A stretch of DNA of 64,000 nucleotides, from assembly GCA_964467925.1 (NCBI GenBank), contig CAYXSX010000002.1:280881-344880 (forward strand), read 5' to 3'. Shown here piece after piece: positions 1 to 7,265 of the stretch. Numbering within the stretch: the first letter of the stretch is position 1; each line of letters starts with the position of its first letter. The DNA is from CAYXSX01 sp964467925 (lineage in GTDB: Bacteria; Pseudomonadota; Alphaproteobacteria; Micavibrionales; Micavibrionaceae). The notes beneath the pieces were generated by a model. The model was not told where the DNA came from, did not search any database, and saw only the letters and a program-made list of their open reading frames with translations. Position numbers and translations under genes: made by a program.

Positions 1-2
1 GT

Positions 3-533
3 TACGCATCTGCGGCTGTGCAGGCTGCCGGACTTGTAGAGGAGCAAAGCGCGGCGCAAAGTTTTCAAAACGAAGCTTATATTCTTGGAAGCGGGGATAA
101 AATTCGCATTACCGTCTATGGCGAGGATGAGCTTTCCGGCGTGTATGGCATTTCGGCGCAAGGCACGGTTTCCTTCCCTTTGTTGGGTGAGGTAAAGGCC
201 GAGGGGCTGAACCTGCCCGAACTTGAAAAAACCATTGTTACGGGGCTTAAGGATGGATTTTTGGTCAATCCCAGTGTGGCCATGGAAATGGAATCTTATC
301 GCCAGTTTTACATTATGGGCGAAGTGCGCGATCCGGGCAGCTACGATTACGTTGCCAATATGAGCATTTTAAACGCCGTGGCGCTTGCCGGGGGGTTTAC
401 CTATCGTGCGCAACGCAGCAATGTGGATATTGTGCGCAAAGGCAGGGGGAAGGAAATAGCGCTGGAGGATATCGATGTCGAAAGCGCGGTGGTTCCCGGC
501 GATATTATCACGGTGAGGGAGCGTTTCTTTTGA
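3..533 (+). CDS. Polysaccharide export outer-membrane protein (GumB/Wza-like), 5' end cut off
   Basis: The reading frame is open to the left edge (YASAA before the first GTG), so the true start and most of a signal peptide lie outside the window. The visible protein has a poly-export domain (from GSGDKIRITVYGEDEL) followed by one SLBB-type domain (FYIMGEVRDPGSYDY). Proteins of this family form the outer-membrane channel for capsule or exopolysaccharide. The length of roughly 175 visible residues fits the short GumB-type rather than the 380-residue Wza. It is followed after 17 bases by a GumC/Wzc-like kinase, the usual partner. Family call is firm; the exported polymer is unknown. Confidence 0.9.
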   Translation, partial: YASAAVQAAGLVEEQSAAQSFQNEAYILGSGDKIRITVYGEDELSGVYGISAQGTVSFPLLGEVKAEGLNLPELEKTIVTGLKDGFLVNPSVAMEMESYRQFYIMGEVRDPGSYDYVANMSILNAVALAGGFTYRAQRSNVDIVRKGRGKEIALEDIDVESAVVPGDIITVRERFF

Positions 534-550
534 GAGGGCAGAGATAAAAG

Positions 551-2827
551 ATGGTATCGGATACCGCCCAGCATAACCGGCTTATAAGCGCCGCCGCGCC
601 CGCGGGGTTTTTCCGTTTTTACGATGTGCCGCCCGCGAAGGAGGAAGAGCACGATCCGGATATGCGTCATGTGTTTTTGATGTTGTGGCGACGCAAGGTG
701 ATCATTCTGGGGCTTATGTTTCTGGGACTCATGCTGGCGCTGGCCGCGGTTTACATTATCCCGCCGCGTTACGAGGCCACCGCCGTATTGATGCTGGAGG
801 AAGAGGGACCGGAACAGCCGCTGGGCGAGGACGTTCAATCCATGATGTCTATGCTGGGCGGGGGCAGTTCCATGATCCTGAGCGAGCTGGAAATATTGCG
901 CTCCCGTTCTTTAGCGCGGCTGGTGGTGGAACGGCTCGACCTTCTTTCCGATCCGGAGTTCAACCCGCAGCTTCGTGATATCAGAAGCGTGGAAATGCTG
1001 GGCAGCGCCCCCGCCTTCAAACAGCTCAATATTTACAAATCGGAACTGGATTCCCTGCCCGCCGATATCGCGGAAATGGAAATCAATATGACGGTCACCG
1101 AATTTCTGAAAGGCCTGCGGGTGCGTTCTATACCGGGTTCGCTGGCGCTTCAGATCGATTTTACGTCTTATGATGCGGGCAAGGCGGCGCTGATCGCCAA
1201 CACGCTGGCCGATGTTTATATCGGGCAAAGACTGGAGGCTAAAATCCGCTCGGCGCAAAAAATGTCCGGCTGGTTAGATGAGCGCCTTGCGGTTTTGAAA
1301 CAGCAGGTAAGAGAAGCCGACGATGAAGTGCAGGAATACCGCGTACGTTACAACCTGACTGAAGGGGAGCGCCGCGCGGTGGTTTCAACGGAGCAGCTTT
1401 CGCAGCTTAACTCCCAGCTTGTACTGGCCAAGGCGCAGAAAGCCGAAGCCGAAGCGCGGTTGCAGCAGGTCGAGGATTTTGCCAAAAATCCGGGCAGTAT
1501 CGAAGCGGCGGCGGAGATTATAAATTCCAGCCTGATCCAGAATCTCAAACATGATGAATCGCGTCTTTTGGCGGAGCTTTCCGATCTTTCGACGCGTTAC
1601 GGGCCGCGCCATCCGGAGACTATCAACCGCAAGGCCGAGCTTTCCGATCTGCAAAAAACCCTTAAAACCGAGATGCTGAAAATCGTCAGCAGCATCCGCA
1701 ACGAGGTTTCCGTTGCGCGGGCACGCCTTGGTGTGCTTGAGGAAAATTTGCGCGAGATCGAGGGGCGTCAGCATCATGAAAACGAGGCCATGATCAAGCT
1801 TAAGGAACTGGTGCGTGAGGCGGAATCTACGCGCCTGATTTACGAGCGTTTTCTGGCTACCTATAAACGTTCCGACAAGCAGGAAGATTTGCAGGAGCCG
1901 CACGCGAAAATTATTTCCCCCGCGGCTTTGCCGATGGGGGCCTCTTCGCCTAACGGGCCGCTATGGGTGAGTCTGGCTCTGGCGATTTCGTTATTTTTCG
2001 GGCTGGGTTTGAGTTTGATTATTGAAAAACTGGATAACACCTATCGCAGCGCGGGCCAGCTTGAGCGCAAGCTCGGCTTTCCCTGTTATGCGCTGATCCC
2101 GCAGGTTCGTAAAAGAACGCAAAAAGAGGTTGCCGATCACGTGTTCGCCAAGCCCGCGTCCACCGTGGCCGAGGCGGTGCGTAGTTTGCGTATGGCGGTG
2201 AATTTGCGCGCTGGCGGCGGTGATAAACCGAAAATTATCGCTATGACATCTTCGTTCCCCGGCGAAGGAAAGACCACTCTTTCGGTATGGCTGGCGCGGC
2301 TGGCGGCGAAATCAGGCGAGAAGGTCATCCTGATTGACGGCGATTTACGCCGTCCCAATATTCACAAAACGCTGGGTAAGGATAACGCGATTACGCTGGT
2401 GGAATATCTCACGGGCAAAAATACGCTGGAGGAAGTTATTCAGCGCGACGACCCCTCCGGCGCGCATATCGTTTACGGACGGGCCGTACCCAATAGCGCG
2501 CTGGATTTGATCGGCTCGGCGAAAATGGAACGGCTGGTGGAATCGCTGGGGCAGGGTTACGATCTTGTCATTCTGGATTCACCTGCCTGTCTTGCCGTTT
2601 CCGATGCCCGCGTGCTTTCCAATCTGGCCGATCATACGATTTATGCGGTGGGATGGAACAAGACCCCGCGCGAAGTTGTCGAGGGCGGGGTGAAGCAATT
2701 TACCGATATGAATTGCGAGGCGATGTCTTTCGTTTTAACCGGGGTGGATGTAGAGCGGCACATCAAATACGGTTACGGGGATACGGTTTATTATTACGGT
2801 CGCCATAAAGAATATTACGCAGCATGA
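551..2827 (+). CDS. Chain-length determinant fused to a bacterial tyrosine kinase (GumC/Wzc-like)
   Basis: A 758-residue inner-membrane co-polymerase. The order is: Wzz-type domain with first membrane segment near residues 48-68, a long periplasmic coiled-coil region (about 240-430), second membrane segment near 476-495, then a cytoplasmic BY-kinase domain. The kinase has a Walker A motif GEGKTTL (about 571), Walker A' VILIDGDLRRP (about 591) and Walker B LVILDSP (about 672). The last 20 residues hold seven tyrosines, the autophosphorylation cluster typical of Wzc. It controls polymer length and export together with the upstream outer-membrane protein. Its stop overlaps the next start (ATGA), so the genes are translationally coupled. 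Confidence 0.94.
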   Translation: MVSDTAQHNRLISAAAPAGFFRFYDVPPAKEEEHDPDMRHVFLMLWRRKVIILGLMFLGLMLALAAVYIIPPRYEATAVLMLEEEGPEQPLGEDVQSMMSMLGGGSSMILSELEILRSRSLARLVVERLDLLSDPEFNPQLRDIRSVEMLGSAPAFKQLNIYKSELDSLPADIAEMEINMTVTEFLKGLRVRSIPGSLALQIDFTSYDAGKAALIANTLADVYIGQRLEAKIRSAQKMSGWLDERLAVLKQQVREADDEVQEYRVRYNLTEGERRAVVSTEQLSQLNSQLVLAKAQKAEAEARLQQVEDFAKNPGSIEAAAEIINSSLIQNLKHDESRLLAELSDLSTRYGPRHPETINRKAELSDLQKTLKTEMLKIVSSIRNEVSVARARLGVLEENLREIEGRQHHENEAMIKLKELVREAESTRLIYERFLATYKRSDKQEDLQEPHAKIISPAALPMGASSPNGPLWVSLALAISLFFGLGLSLIIEKLDNTYRSAGQLERKLGFPCYALIPQVRKRTQKEVADHVFAKPASTVAEAVRSLRMAVNLRAGGGDKPKIIAMTSSFPGEGKTTLSVWLARLAAKSGEKVILIDGDLRRPNIHKTLGKDNAITLVEYLTGKNTLEEVIQRDDPSGAHIVYGRAVPNSALDLIGSAKMERLVESLGQGYDLVILDSPACLAVSDARVLSNLADHTIYAVGWNKTPREVVEGGVKQFTDMNCEAMSFVLTGVDVERHIKYGYGDTVYYYGRHKEYYAA

Positions 2828-3246
2828 AAAAAGAATCCGGTTTTGCCCAGAGTTTACGCCTTGCGGTGATTTGCGTATTTACCGCCATTGCCTTTGTGGC
2901 TGGATTATCACTGACCTTTATTAAAAGTAACGAAACAAAAGCGCAGATTCATGACGATATCAGCACCGCCGCATTGATCCGTTCGCAAAACGATCAGCAT
3001 TCGCAAGAGGCGAGGAGTTTCGCACAAACCGTTGCCTATAAGGCTTTGCTTCAGGCGCTAAGCCTTTCGCCTTATGATGCGATGCTATGGGTTCATTTCG
3101 CCCATGTCCTTTCCCTGCAGCCCGAAGGTGCCGCGCATAAGCCGCAAGAGGCGCTGGAGATCGCCGTCAGGATAGCGCCGGATTTGCGGGAAAAACTAGA
3201 GGCCAATCGTAGTAATTTTCAGGAGCCGAAAATAGATGAGCGTTAG
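2824..3246 (+). CDS. Hypothetical membrane-anchored protein of the polysaccharide locus
   Basis: A 140-residue protein with one N-terminal membrane segment (about residues 11-30) and a soluble remainder. The stretch from about 68 to 125 (ALLQALSLSPYDAMLWVHFA and following) looks like one or two TPR-type helical hairpins. It overlaps the kinase stop by 4 bases and the next gene by 11, so it belongs to the same operon. I do not recognise a named family. A role as a small accessory subunit of polysaccharide assembly is inferred only from position. Confidence 0.75.
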   Translation: MKKESGFAQSLRLAVICVFTAIAFVAGLSLTFIKSNETKAQIHDDISTAALIRSQNDQHSQEARSFAQTVAYKALLQALSLSPYDAMLWVHFAHVLSLQPEGAAHKPQEALEIAVRIAPDLREKLEANRSNFQEPKIDER

Positions 3247-4249
3247 AGGGTACAGGGAGGAAACGGGCCTGATTTATTACGCGGCGATGATGATAATAAC
3301 CGCGTTTTATTTCCTGTTTTTTCACGCTTCTGCGCAAGGGGTGGGAATACTCGCGCTGGGATGGAGCGGCATTACGGCCCTTCGCGCCCTGTGGTTTTTT
3401 TATCTGATCCGCGCGGTGGAGTTTGAGGAAAACGGCCAGAATAGGGCGCAGCTTCCGCAGCGGATTTTGCGTATGATGCAGGGTTATAAGGACAGGGAAA
3501 ACGGCTTTCGCGCGCTGCGCGCGGTAGATGCATCAAGCTATATCCTGATGGCGCTTATCGGGCTTTATCTTTGCTGGGGCGTCTATGTTTCCTTTACCGT
3601 GCCGGACATTCCCGCTTTGCGCTTCTTGCAAAATGATATAGACGTTTTTTTAACCGCGGAGGGGGCAGGGGATCTATCGCTCTTTCCTATCATATTGCAC
3701 AATATTTTCCTGCAAACCGCGCTCGTTCTTATGGCGTGTTTTGCATTTTGGCAGGCGCTGGGCTTCGGGTTTATCAGCCGTTACCGCGCCGTGGTATTGG
3801 GGATGTCTCTTGGCCTTTTTGCCCTTACCCTTCTGTGGAACTTTATTTTTGTGCAGGGCGCTGTGAGTATTCCGGAAGAGATCAGGGATATATGGATCGG
3901 CTATGGTGCCGGACGTTTTGATATTCTGCAAAGCATGGGAGAGATTCCTGCTGTTCCCCTTTCTTCTTTGGGCGTGCGCATCGTGACGATGGGGTGGATT
4001 GGTGCAGGGCTTTTATACGCGACCGGAATTTATGCGGTTGTCATTATATCGCGCGGGTTTTGGAACGGGCATAATCAAAGACTTTACGCGTGCGCGGGGA
4101 TCGCGGTTCTCTGCACTATGTTCTTATGCGATATATTTTTCGAGCGCAGCGTTTACCAGATGCCGCTATGGGTGGCGGGCTGGAGCGCGCTGGCGGTTTG
4201 CCGTGCGGGAGCCGCCAAAAACGGTCGCAAACAGCACCGGATTCATTAG
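3236..4249 (+). CDS. Polytopic membrane protein of unknown function, polysaccharide locus
   Basis: A 337-residue, strongly hydrophobic protein with about eight predicted membrane segments spread over its length and no obvious catalytic motif. It overlaps the preceding gene by 11 bases and ends the visible polysaccharide operon, 24 bases before the transposon. It could be a polymerase- or flippase-like protein, or a general membrane component, but I see no Wzx, Wzy or acyltransferase signature. Confidence 0.75.
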   Translation: MSVRGYREETGLIYYAAMMIITAFYFLFFHASAQGVGILALGWSGITALRALWFFYLIRAVEFEENGQNRAQLPQRILRMMQGYKDRENGFRALRAVDASSYILMALIGLYLCWGVYVSFTVPDIPALRFLQNDIDVFLTAEGAGDLSLFPIILHNIFLQTALVLMACFAFWQALGFGFISRYRAVVLGMSLGLFALTLLWNFIFVQGAVSIPEEIRDIWIGYGAGRFDILQSMGEIPAVPLSSLGVRIVTMGWIGAGLLYATGIYAVVIISRGFWNGHNQRLYACAGIAVLCTMFLCDIFFERSVYQMPLWVAGWSALAVCRAGAAKNGRKQHRIH

Positions 4250-4265
4250 GGCTACATTTTTTAGG

Positions 4266-4273
4266 AATAAATT
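4266..4273. repeat. Target site duplication, left copy
   Basis: AATAAATT, identical to the right copy at 6659-6666; directly abuts the left terminal inverted repeat. Confidence 0.9.
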
Positions 4274-4296
4274 CCCAATCATATACTTTACTGCAC
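4274..4296 (+). repeat. Left terminal inverted repeat of the IS1595-type element
   Basis: 23 bases, matching the reverse complement of 6636-6658 at 21 of 23 positions. Confidence 0.92.
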
Positions 4297-4338
4297 AAAA
4301 GACTCGATACTGCGGAGGAATCGTAGTATGAGTGGGGG

Positions 4339-4908
4339 ATGTTTGAAAAATTGTGCGCGTACTGTGAAAGAGAGTGGAAAATCGTGAAAGACGCTCCGCT
4401 TGCTTGCCTTGTGTTGTTTGGAATTTCCTGCACTTTGCTGTTTTTTATAATGAGTTGGTATTATAGAGGGCGACTAGACACCTTAAAAGACCAAATACGT
4501 ACCTATGAGGTTAAATTAGATGTTGTTTCTCCTGACGAAGCTCTAGAAAAAATGACGGAAATGAACAGTAAATTAAATACGGCTATGGAATTGGCAGAAG
4601 GGAGAATTGATGCATTAGTTCTGAAAAAAAGAGAAATTGATAATAATTATGTATCAAATACTTGGCTTGAGCCAATATGTGTGTCTTTAAAGGATACGGA
4701 GGACACAAAGAGGCAGGTGCTTGTTTATAATTTAATGGGGCGAGAGCTTGGGATTAAACCATTTTTTGACGATGATTTTTGCAGAAAAAGAGGAATAGAA
4801 ATGAAAGAAGCAAGAGAGGAAAGGGAGCGTGACGCTATCTTAAAAAAGATGCTCGAAACACCGCCTAAGCCGAACAAACCGCTTAAAGACGACAATAAAA
4901 AGAAGTGA
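4339..4908 (+). CDS. Transposon cargo: hypothetical single-span membrane protein with coiled coil
   Basis: 189 residues: a short N-terminal cytoplasmic part, one membrane span at about 20-42, then a charged, probably coiled-coil region (about 45-100) and a very lysine- and glutamate-rich C-terminus. No family recognised. The nearest good Shine-Dalgarno (GGAGG, 4314-4318) is better spaced for an ATG at 4328, which opens a 19-codon overlapping frame; the main gene may therefore be read by coupling from that short leader. It converges on the next cargo gene with one base between stops. Its AT-rich composition fits foreign origin. Confidence 0.6.
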   Translation: MFEKLCAYCEREWKIVKDAPLACLVLFGISCTLLFFIMSWYYRGRLDTLKDQIRTYEVKLDVVSPDEALEKMTEMNSKLNTAMELAEGRIDALVLKKREIDNNYVSNTWLEPICVSLKDTEDTKRQVLVYNLMGRELGIKPFFDDDFCRKRGIEMKEAREERERDAILKKMLETPPKPNKPLKDDNKKK

Positions 4909-4909
4909 C

Positions 4910-5206
4910 TTATTTCTTTTTAAAGTCTTTAATTTGGTCAGATATTGACAGCGCTCCTTTGTCCATAGAAGTCACAACATTAAGGCCGGATGCTTTGATT
5001 ATCAGTTCTATATGGTCATCTTCATAAGTGCTTCCGTTGGGAGGCGGGGGCACTACGAAAACAAAACCATTTGATGTTTTCCAAAAAGTGGGCGCTTCAT
5101 CTTCATCACAATACGGACGAGGCAATGCTCGCCCAGCATCAGTACACTTACACTTTTCAGTTAAAAAGAGCGCCAATTGGCGCTCGTTTAATTTGTTTGT
5201 ACTCAT
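4910..5206 (-). CDS. Transposon cargo: small hypothetical protein, second gene of a pair
   Basis: 98 residues, soluble, with three or four cysteines in the first third (CKCTDAG and YCDED) and a proline run PPPP in the middle. No family recognised. It starts 3 bases after the 96-residue gene, so both are one transcript. The tight pairing under one promoter with an adjacent palindrome is reminiscent of toxin-antitoxin operons, but the protein itself shows no known toxin motif. Confidence 0.6.
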   Translation of the reverse strand: MSTNKLNERQLALFLTEKCKCTDAGRALPRPYCDEDEAPTFWKTSNGFVFVVPPPPNGSTYEDDHIELIIKASGLNVVTSMDKGALSISDQIKDFKKK

Positions 5207-5209
5207 AAC

Positions 5210-5500
5210 TTAAGCGGCTTCTTTTCTTAATATTGCAAAATCTGGTGTCGTGTCTGTTACATCATCAGCACCTAAAGTAACCTCGCAATCAAAGCCTTGA
5301 TTTTCTTGCAAGAGAATACGAATTACAATTGGCAATTGATGTATGGCAACTTTTTTATCTTTGGACATGACTAAAAGACCTGGAATGCGCTCAGAAGTAA
5401 ACGCGTGCGAACCATCGGACATTATCTTGTGTTCAATGGGCACAACTATATCAAATGGCGGATCACCGTCATGTTTTATGTTAGCTTCTAGTGTGTTCAT
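5210..5500 (-). CDS. Transposon cargo: small hypothetical protein, possibly HicB/DUF1902-like
   Basis: 96 residues, first gene of the minus-strand cargo pair. The middle region (a strand-rich part, then RIPGLLVMSKDK, then a helix ending LLQEN) resembles in outline the HicB/DUF1902 fold, where an IPGL-type turn precedes a helix. This is an impression, not a demonstrated homology. A sigma70-like promoter (5531-5560) and a perfect palindrome (5508-5526) precede it, so the pair looks autoregulated. No DNA-binding helix-turn-helix is evident. Confidence 0.6.
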   Translation of the reverse strand: MNTLEANIKHDGDPPFDIVVPIEHKIMSDGSHAFTSERIPGLLVMSKDKKVAIHQLPIVIRILLQENQGFDCEVTLGADDVTDTTPDFAILRKEAA

Positions 5501-5507
5501 GGTTTTT

Positions 5508-5526
5508 CCAACTTATATAAAGTTGG
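5508..5526. promoter_or_regulatory. Palindrome (probable operator) before the cargo gene pair
   Basis: CCAACTT-ATATA-AAGTTGG: perfect 7-bp arms around 5 bases, lying between the promoter and the start codon at 5500. The position would let a bound repressor block transcription or the ribosome site. Confidence 0.6.
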
Positions 5527-5530
5527 CCTC

Positions 5531-5560
5531 ATTATCTATTAAAAGAACCATACCTGTCAA
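5531..5560 (-). promoter_or_regulatory. Sigma70-like promoter of the cargo gene pair
   Basis: On the minus strand TTGACA (5560-5555), 18 bases, GATAAT (5536-5531), directly upstream of the palindrome and the 96-residue gene. Confidence 0.65.
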
Positions 5561-5680
5561 TGTTATACGATTTTAGACTGGAAAAGTTCACAAAATATTA
5601 ACAACCCATTGATAAAATTGTTAAAGACTGGGAATCGGATAAAGGGAAGACTGCCCCCTCTTCTGGCGCTTCCTAATCAG

Positions 5681-6610
5681 CTAAGCGTACATAAGGCGCT
5701 TGCCCTCTGCGCCCTTAATGGCGAGTTCTGCGCGTTCGCTGTCTTCGATTTCGCGGTTGTTATATCTAAAGTCAAACTCGCTCAAATAGCGCTGTAAGTG
5801 CTTTTCAGAACAGTGTTGATACACGCCTTTCATACCGCGTTTAAATATAGAGAAGTAGTTCTCACAGTTATTTGTGGTCACGCCATCGCGCCAGTATTCA
5901 CCCGCGCTATGTTTAACGGTTTCGTGCCCCGCAAACTCTTTACCCGTACTTGTGTAAAGGCGGCTTTCATCCGTGTGCAAGGTGCTATCCTGCAAGATGT
6001 TCTTTTTCAGGATTTCACGCACTGTTTGAAGGTCTGCACGGTCAACGTGGAACGTCCGGCTTTTACCTTCACTTACCAGAGCCACAACGGAAAGCTGGCT
6101 GGAGTGTGAGGGTTTACCGCGTGATGTTCTCTTTGTAACAACGGCCTTTTTACCGAAGTATGTTTCATCGGCCTGTACAGGTTCACCATCACCACCCATA
6201 GGGGGCGGGTTTGTATCGTTCATGGCTTCACGGATGCGGTGAGCCATAAACCATGCTGATTTATACGTCACGCCGAGCATACGGTGCAACTGGTGTGCGC
6301 TCATGCCCTTTTTAGAGGACACCATAAGGTGCGTTGCCAATACCCATTTATGCAATGGAATGTGTGAACGCTCGTAAACTGTGCCAGTACGGACAGTAAA
6401 GCGTTTCCGGCAATCGCCGCAATGGTAATAGCCTTTCAAGTCCACGATTTCAGGATTGGCTTTAGAGGGCTTGGACTTCATAGGCGTTTCTTTGACCTTT
6501 TCAGTCCCGCCACAGTGAGGGCAACTTATCCCCTCGCTCCACCTGATAGCTTCTAAATGTTGCCTTGCGGCCTCTTCATCGTGGTATATTTTATCTGTAA
6601 TGTTCATCAT
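5681..6610 (-). CDS. IS1595-family (ISXO2-like) transposase
   Basis: 309 residues, full length for the family. An N-terminal zinc ribbon is visible as C30-x2-C33 and C64-x2-C67, followed by the ISXO2-like DDE domain with QADETYFG (D148), LHTDES (D214) and NNCENYFS (E250), then the conserved HLQRYLSEFDFRYNNR stretch. It catalyses excision and insertion of the surrounding element. A strong promoter sits in and beside the right terminal repeat. No frameshift or missing catalytic residue is seen, so the element should be active. Confidence 0.95.
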   Translation of the reverse strand: MMNITDKIYHDEEAARQHLEAIRWSEGISCPHCGGTEKVKETPMKSKPSKANPEIVDLKGYYHCGDCRKRFTVRTGTVYERSHIPLHKWVLATHLMVSSKKGMSAHQLHRMLGVTYKSAWFMAHRIREAMNDTNPPPMGGDGEPVQADETYFGKKAVVTKRTSRGKPSHSSQLSVVALVSEGKSRTFHVDRADLQTVREILKKNILQDSTLHTDESRLYTSTGKEFAGHETVKHSAGEYWRDGVTTNNCENYFSIFKRGMKGVYQHCSEKHLQRYLSEFDFRYNNREIEDSERAELAIKGAEGKRLMYA

Positions 6611-6616
6611 GATTTA

Positions 6617-6645
6617 ATATTACTAAATCAATGACGTGCAGTCAA
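6617..6645 (-). promoter_or_regulatory. Promoter of the transposase gene
   Basis: On the minus strand TTGACT (6645-6640), 17 bases, TAATAT (6622-6617), 7 bases before the start codon. The -35 box lies inside the terminal inverted repeat, so transposase binding there could repress its own gene. Confidence 0.7.
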
Positions 6646-6658
6646 GTATATAATTGGG
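6636..6658 (-). repeat. Right terminal inverted repeat of the IS1595-type element
   Basis: Partner of 4274-4296. It also contains the -35 hexamer of the transposase promoter. Confidence 0.92.
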
Positions 6659-6666
6659 AATAAATT
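6659..6666. repeat. Target site duplication, right copy
   Basis: AATAAATT, identical to the left copy at 4266-4273. The -35 hexamer of the next host promoter starts two bases further on. Confidence 0.9.
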
Positions 6667-6667
6667 C

Positions 6668-6695
6668 TTGACATTCAAAATGAAACGGGTAATAT
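6668..6695 (+). promoter_or_regulatory. Sigma70-like promoter upstream of the 111-residue gene
   Basis: TTGACA (6668-6673), 16 bases, TAATAT (6690-6695). It begins two bases after the transposon's target duplication, so the insertion spared it. Confidence 0.7.
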
Positions 6696-6728
6696 AGCCC
6701 TATCAACACCAGAATTGTGTCTTTAACG

Positions 6729-6752
6729 ATCCGCCCCAAAGGCGGATTTTTT
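6729..6752 (+). terminator. Intrinsic terminator between promoter and coding region
   Basis: ATCCGCC stem, CCAAA loop, GGCGGAT stem, then a T run. It lies about 33 bases after the -10 box and 27 bases before the next start codon, so transcripts would end in a leader of about 45-50 nt unless read through. Confidence 0.75.
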
Positions 6753-6778
6753 GTTTCTTAAACCCAAGGAGATTTAAA

Positions 6779-7114
6779 ATGCCAACCATATTGCCACAGG
6801 ATTCCAACGATAACCCGATCCCCGCCCTGCGCCTGAAAAGCGGCGGCGCACATACGATCAGTGCGGCCTCTACTTCGGCACGCAACAGCACGGCTTTCGA
6901 CGCCGAAACCCGCGTGGTAAGCGTTTATGCCTCCGTTCCGGTTTATATCGCGTTCGGCGATGACACTGTGACCGCCAGTGCATCCGATCATTATTTCCCC
7001 GAAGGCGTATATTACGATTTTTCTATCGGCGGCGAACAGGCGGCGCATAGCACGCATATGGCCGTGCTGCGGGCCGATATCGACGGTCCGGTTTACGTGT
7101 CCGAAAAGGAATAA
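6779..7114 (+). CDS. Hypothetical small beta-rich protein
   Basis: 111 residues, no signal peptide or membrane span, rich in short beta-type stretches (VVSVYASVPVYIAFGDD; PEGVYYDFSIGG). It has a good Shine-Dalgarno AAGGAG 7 bases before the ATG. The style resembles small phage or tail-associated structural proteins, but there are no phage genes nearby and I assign no function. An intrinsic terminator between its promoter and start suggests regulated read-through. Confidence 0.75.
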   Translation: MPTILPQDSNDNPIPALRLKSGGAHTISAASTSARNSTAFDAETRVVSVYASVPVYIAFGDDTVTASASDHYFPEGVYYDFSIGGEQAAHSTHMAVLRADIDGPVYVSEKE

Positions 7115-7129
7115 TACCTTTCCCCAAAA

Positions 7130-7258
7130 CGTCACCCCGGAGGCATCGCGTTAGCGATGCTGAAACATCCGGGGTCCATATGCGCCCGGCAATGCCGGGC
7201 ACTTACTTCTGGATCCCCGCTGTTTTAGCGCGGCTTGTGCCGTGCCGCGGGGATGACG
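7130..7258. repeat. Palindromic intergenic repeat (family A, GTCAYCCC type)
   Basis: Begins CGTCACCCCGG and ends CCGCGGGGATGACG, with inner hairpins (CGCGTTAGCG, GCCCGGCAATGCCGGGC). It lies between convergent genes and may also act as a terminator. Confidence 0.7.
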
Positions 7259-7265
7259 ATGTTTT

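Larger units (their letters stand above)
4274..6658. mobile_element. IS1595-type transposon with three cargo genes
   Basis: The element is 2385 bp. Its ends are 23-bp inverted repeats that differ at two positions (4274-4296 and 6636-6658; both ends begin CCCAAT and finish CTGCAC inward). It is bracketed by a perfect 8-bp direct repeat AATAAATT at 4266-4273 and 6659-6666, which fits the 8-bp target duplication known for IS1595. It carries an ISXO2-like transposase on the minus strand plus one plus-strand and two minus-strand cargo genes that look more AT-rich than the flanks. Intact ends and an unmutated duplication point to a recent insertion. No host gene is broken; the insertion lies between a stop codon and a promoter. 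Confidence 0.93.

Noticed and set aside
5600..5680. Possible internal IS end near the transposase stop (TGGGAATC at 5628)
   Set aside because: It is in the wrong orientation and does not match beyond a few bases; the true ends with target duplications are at 4274 and 6658.
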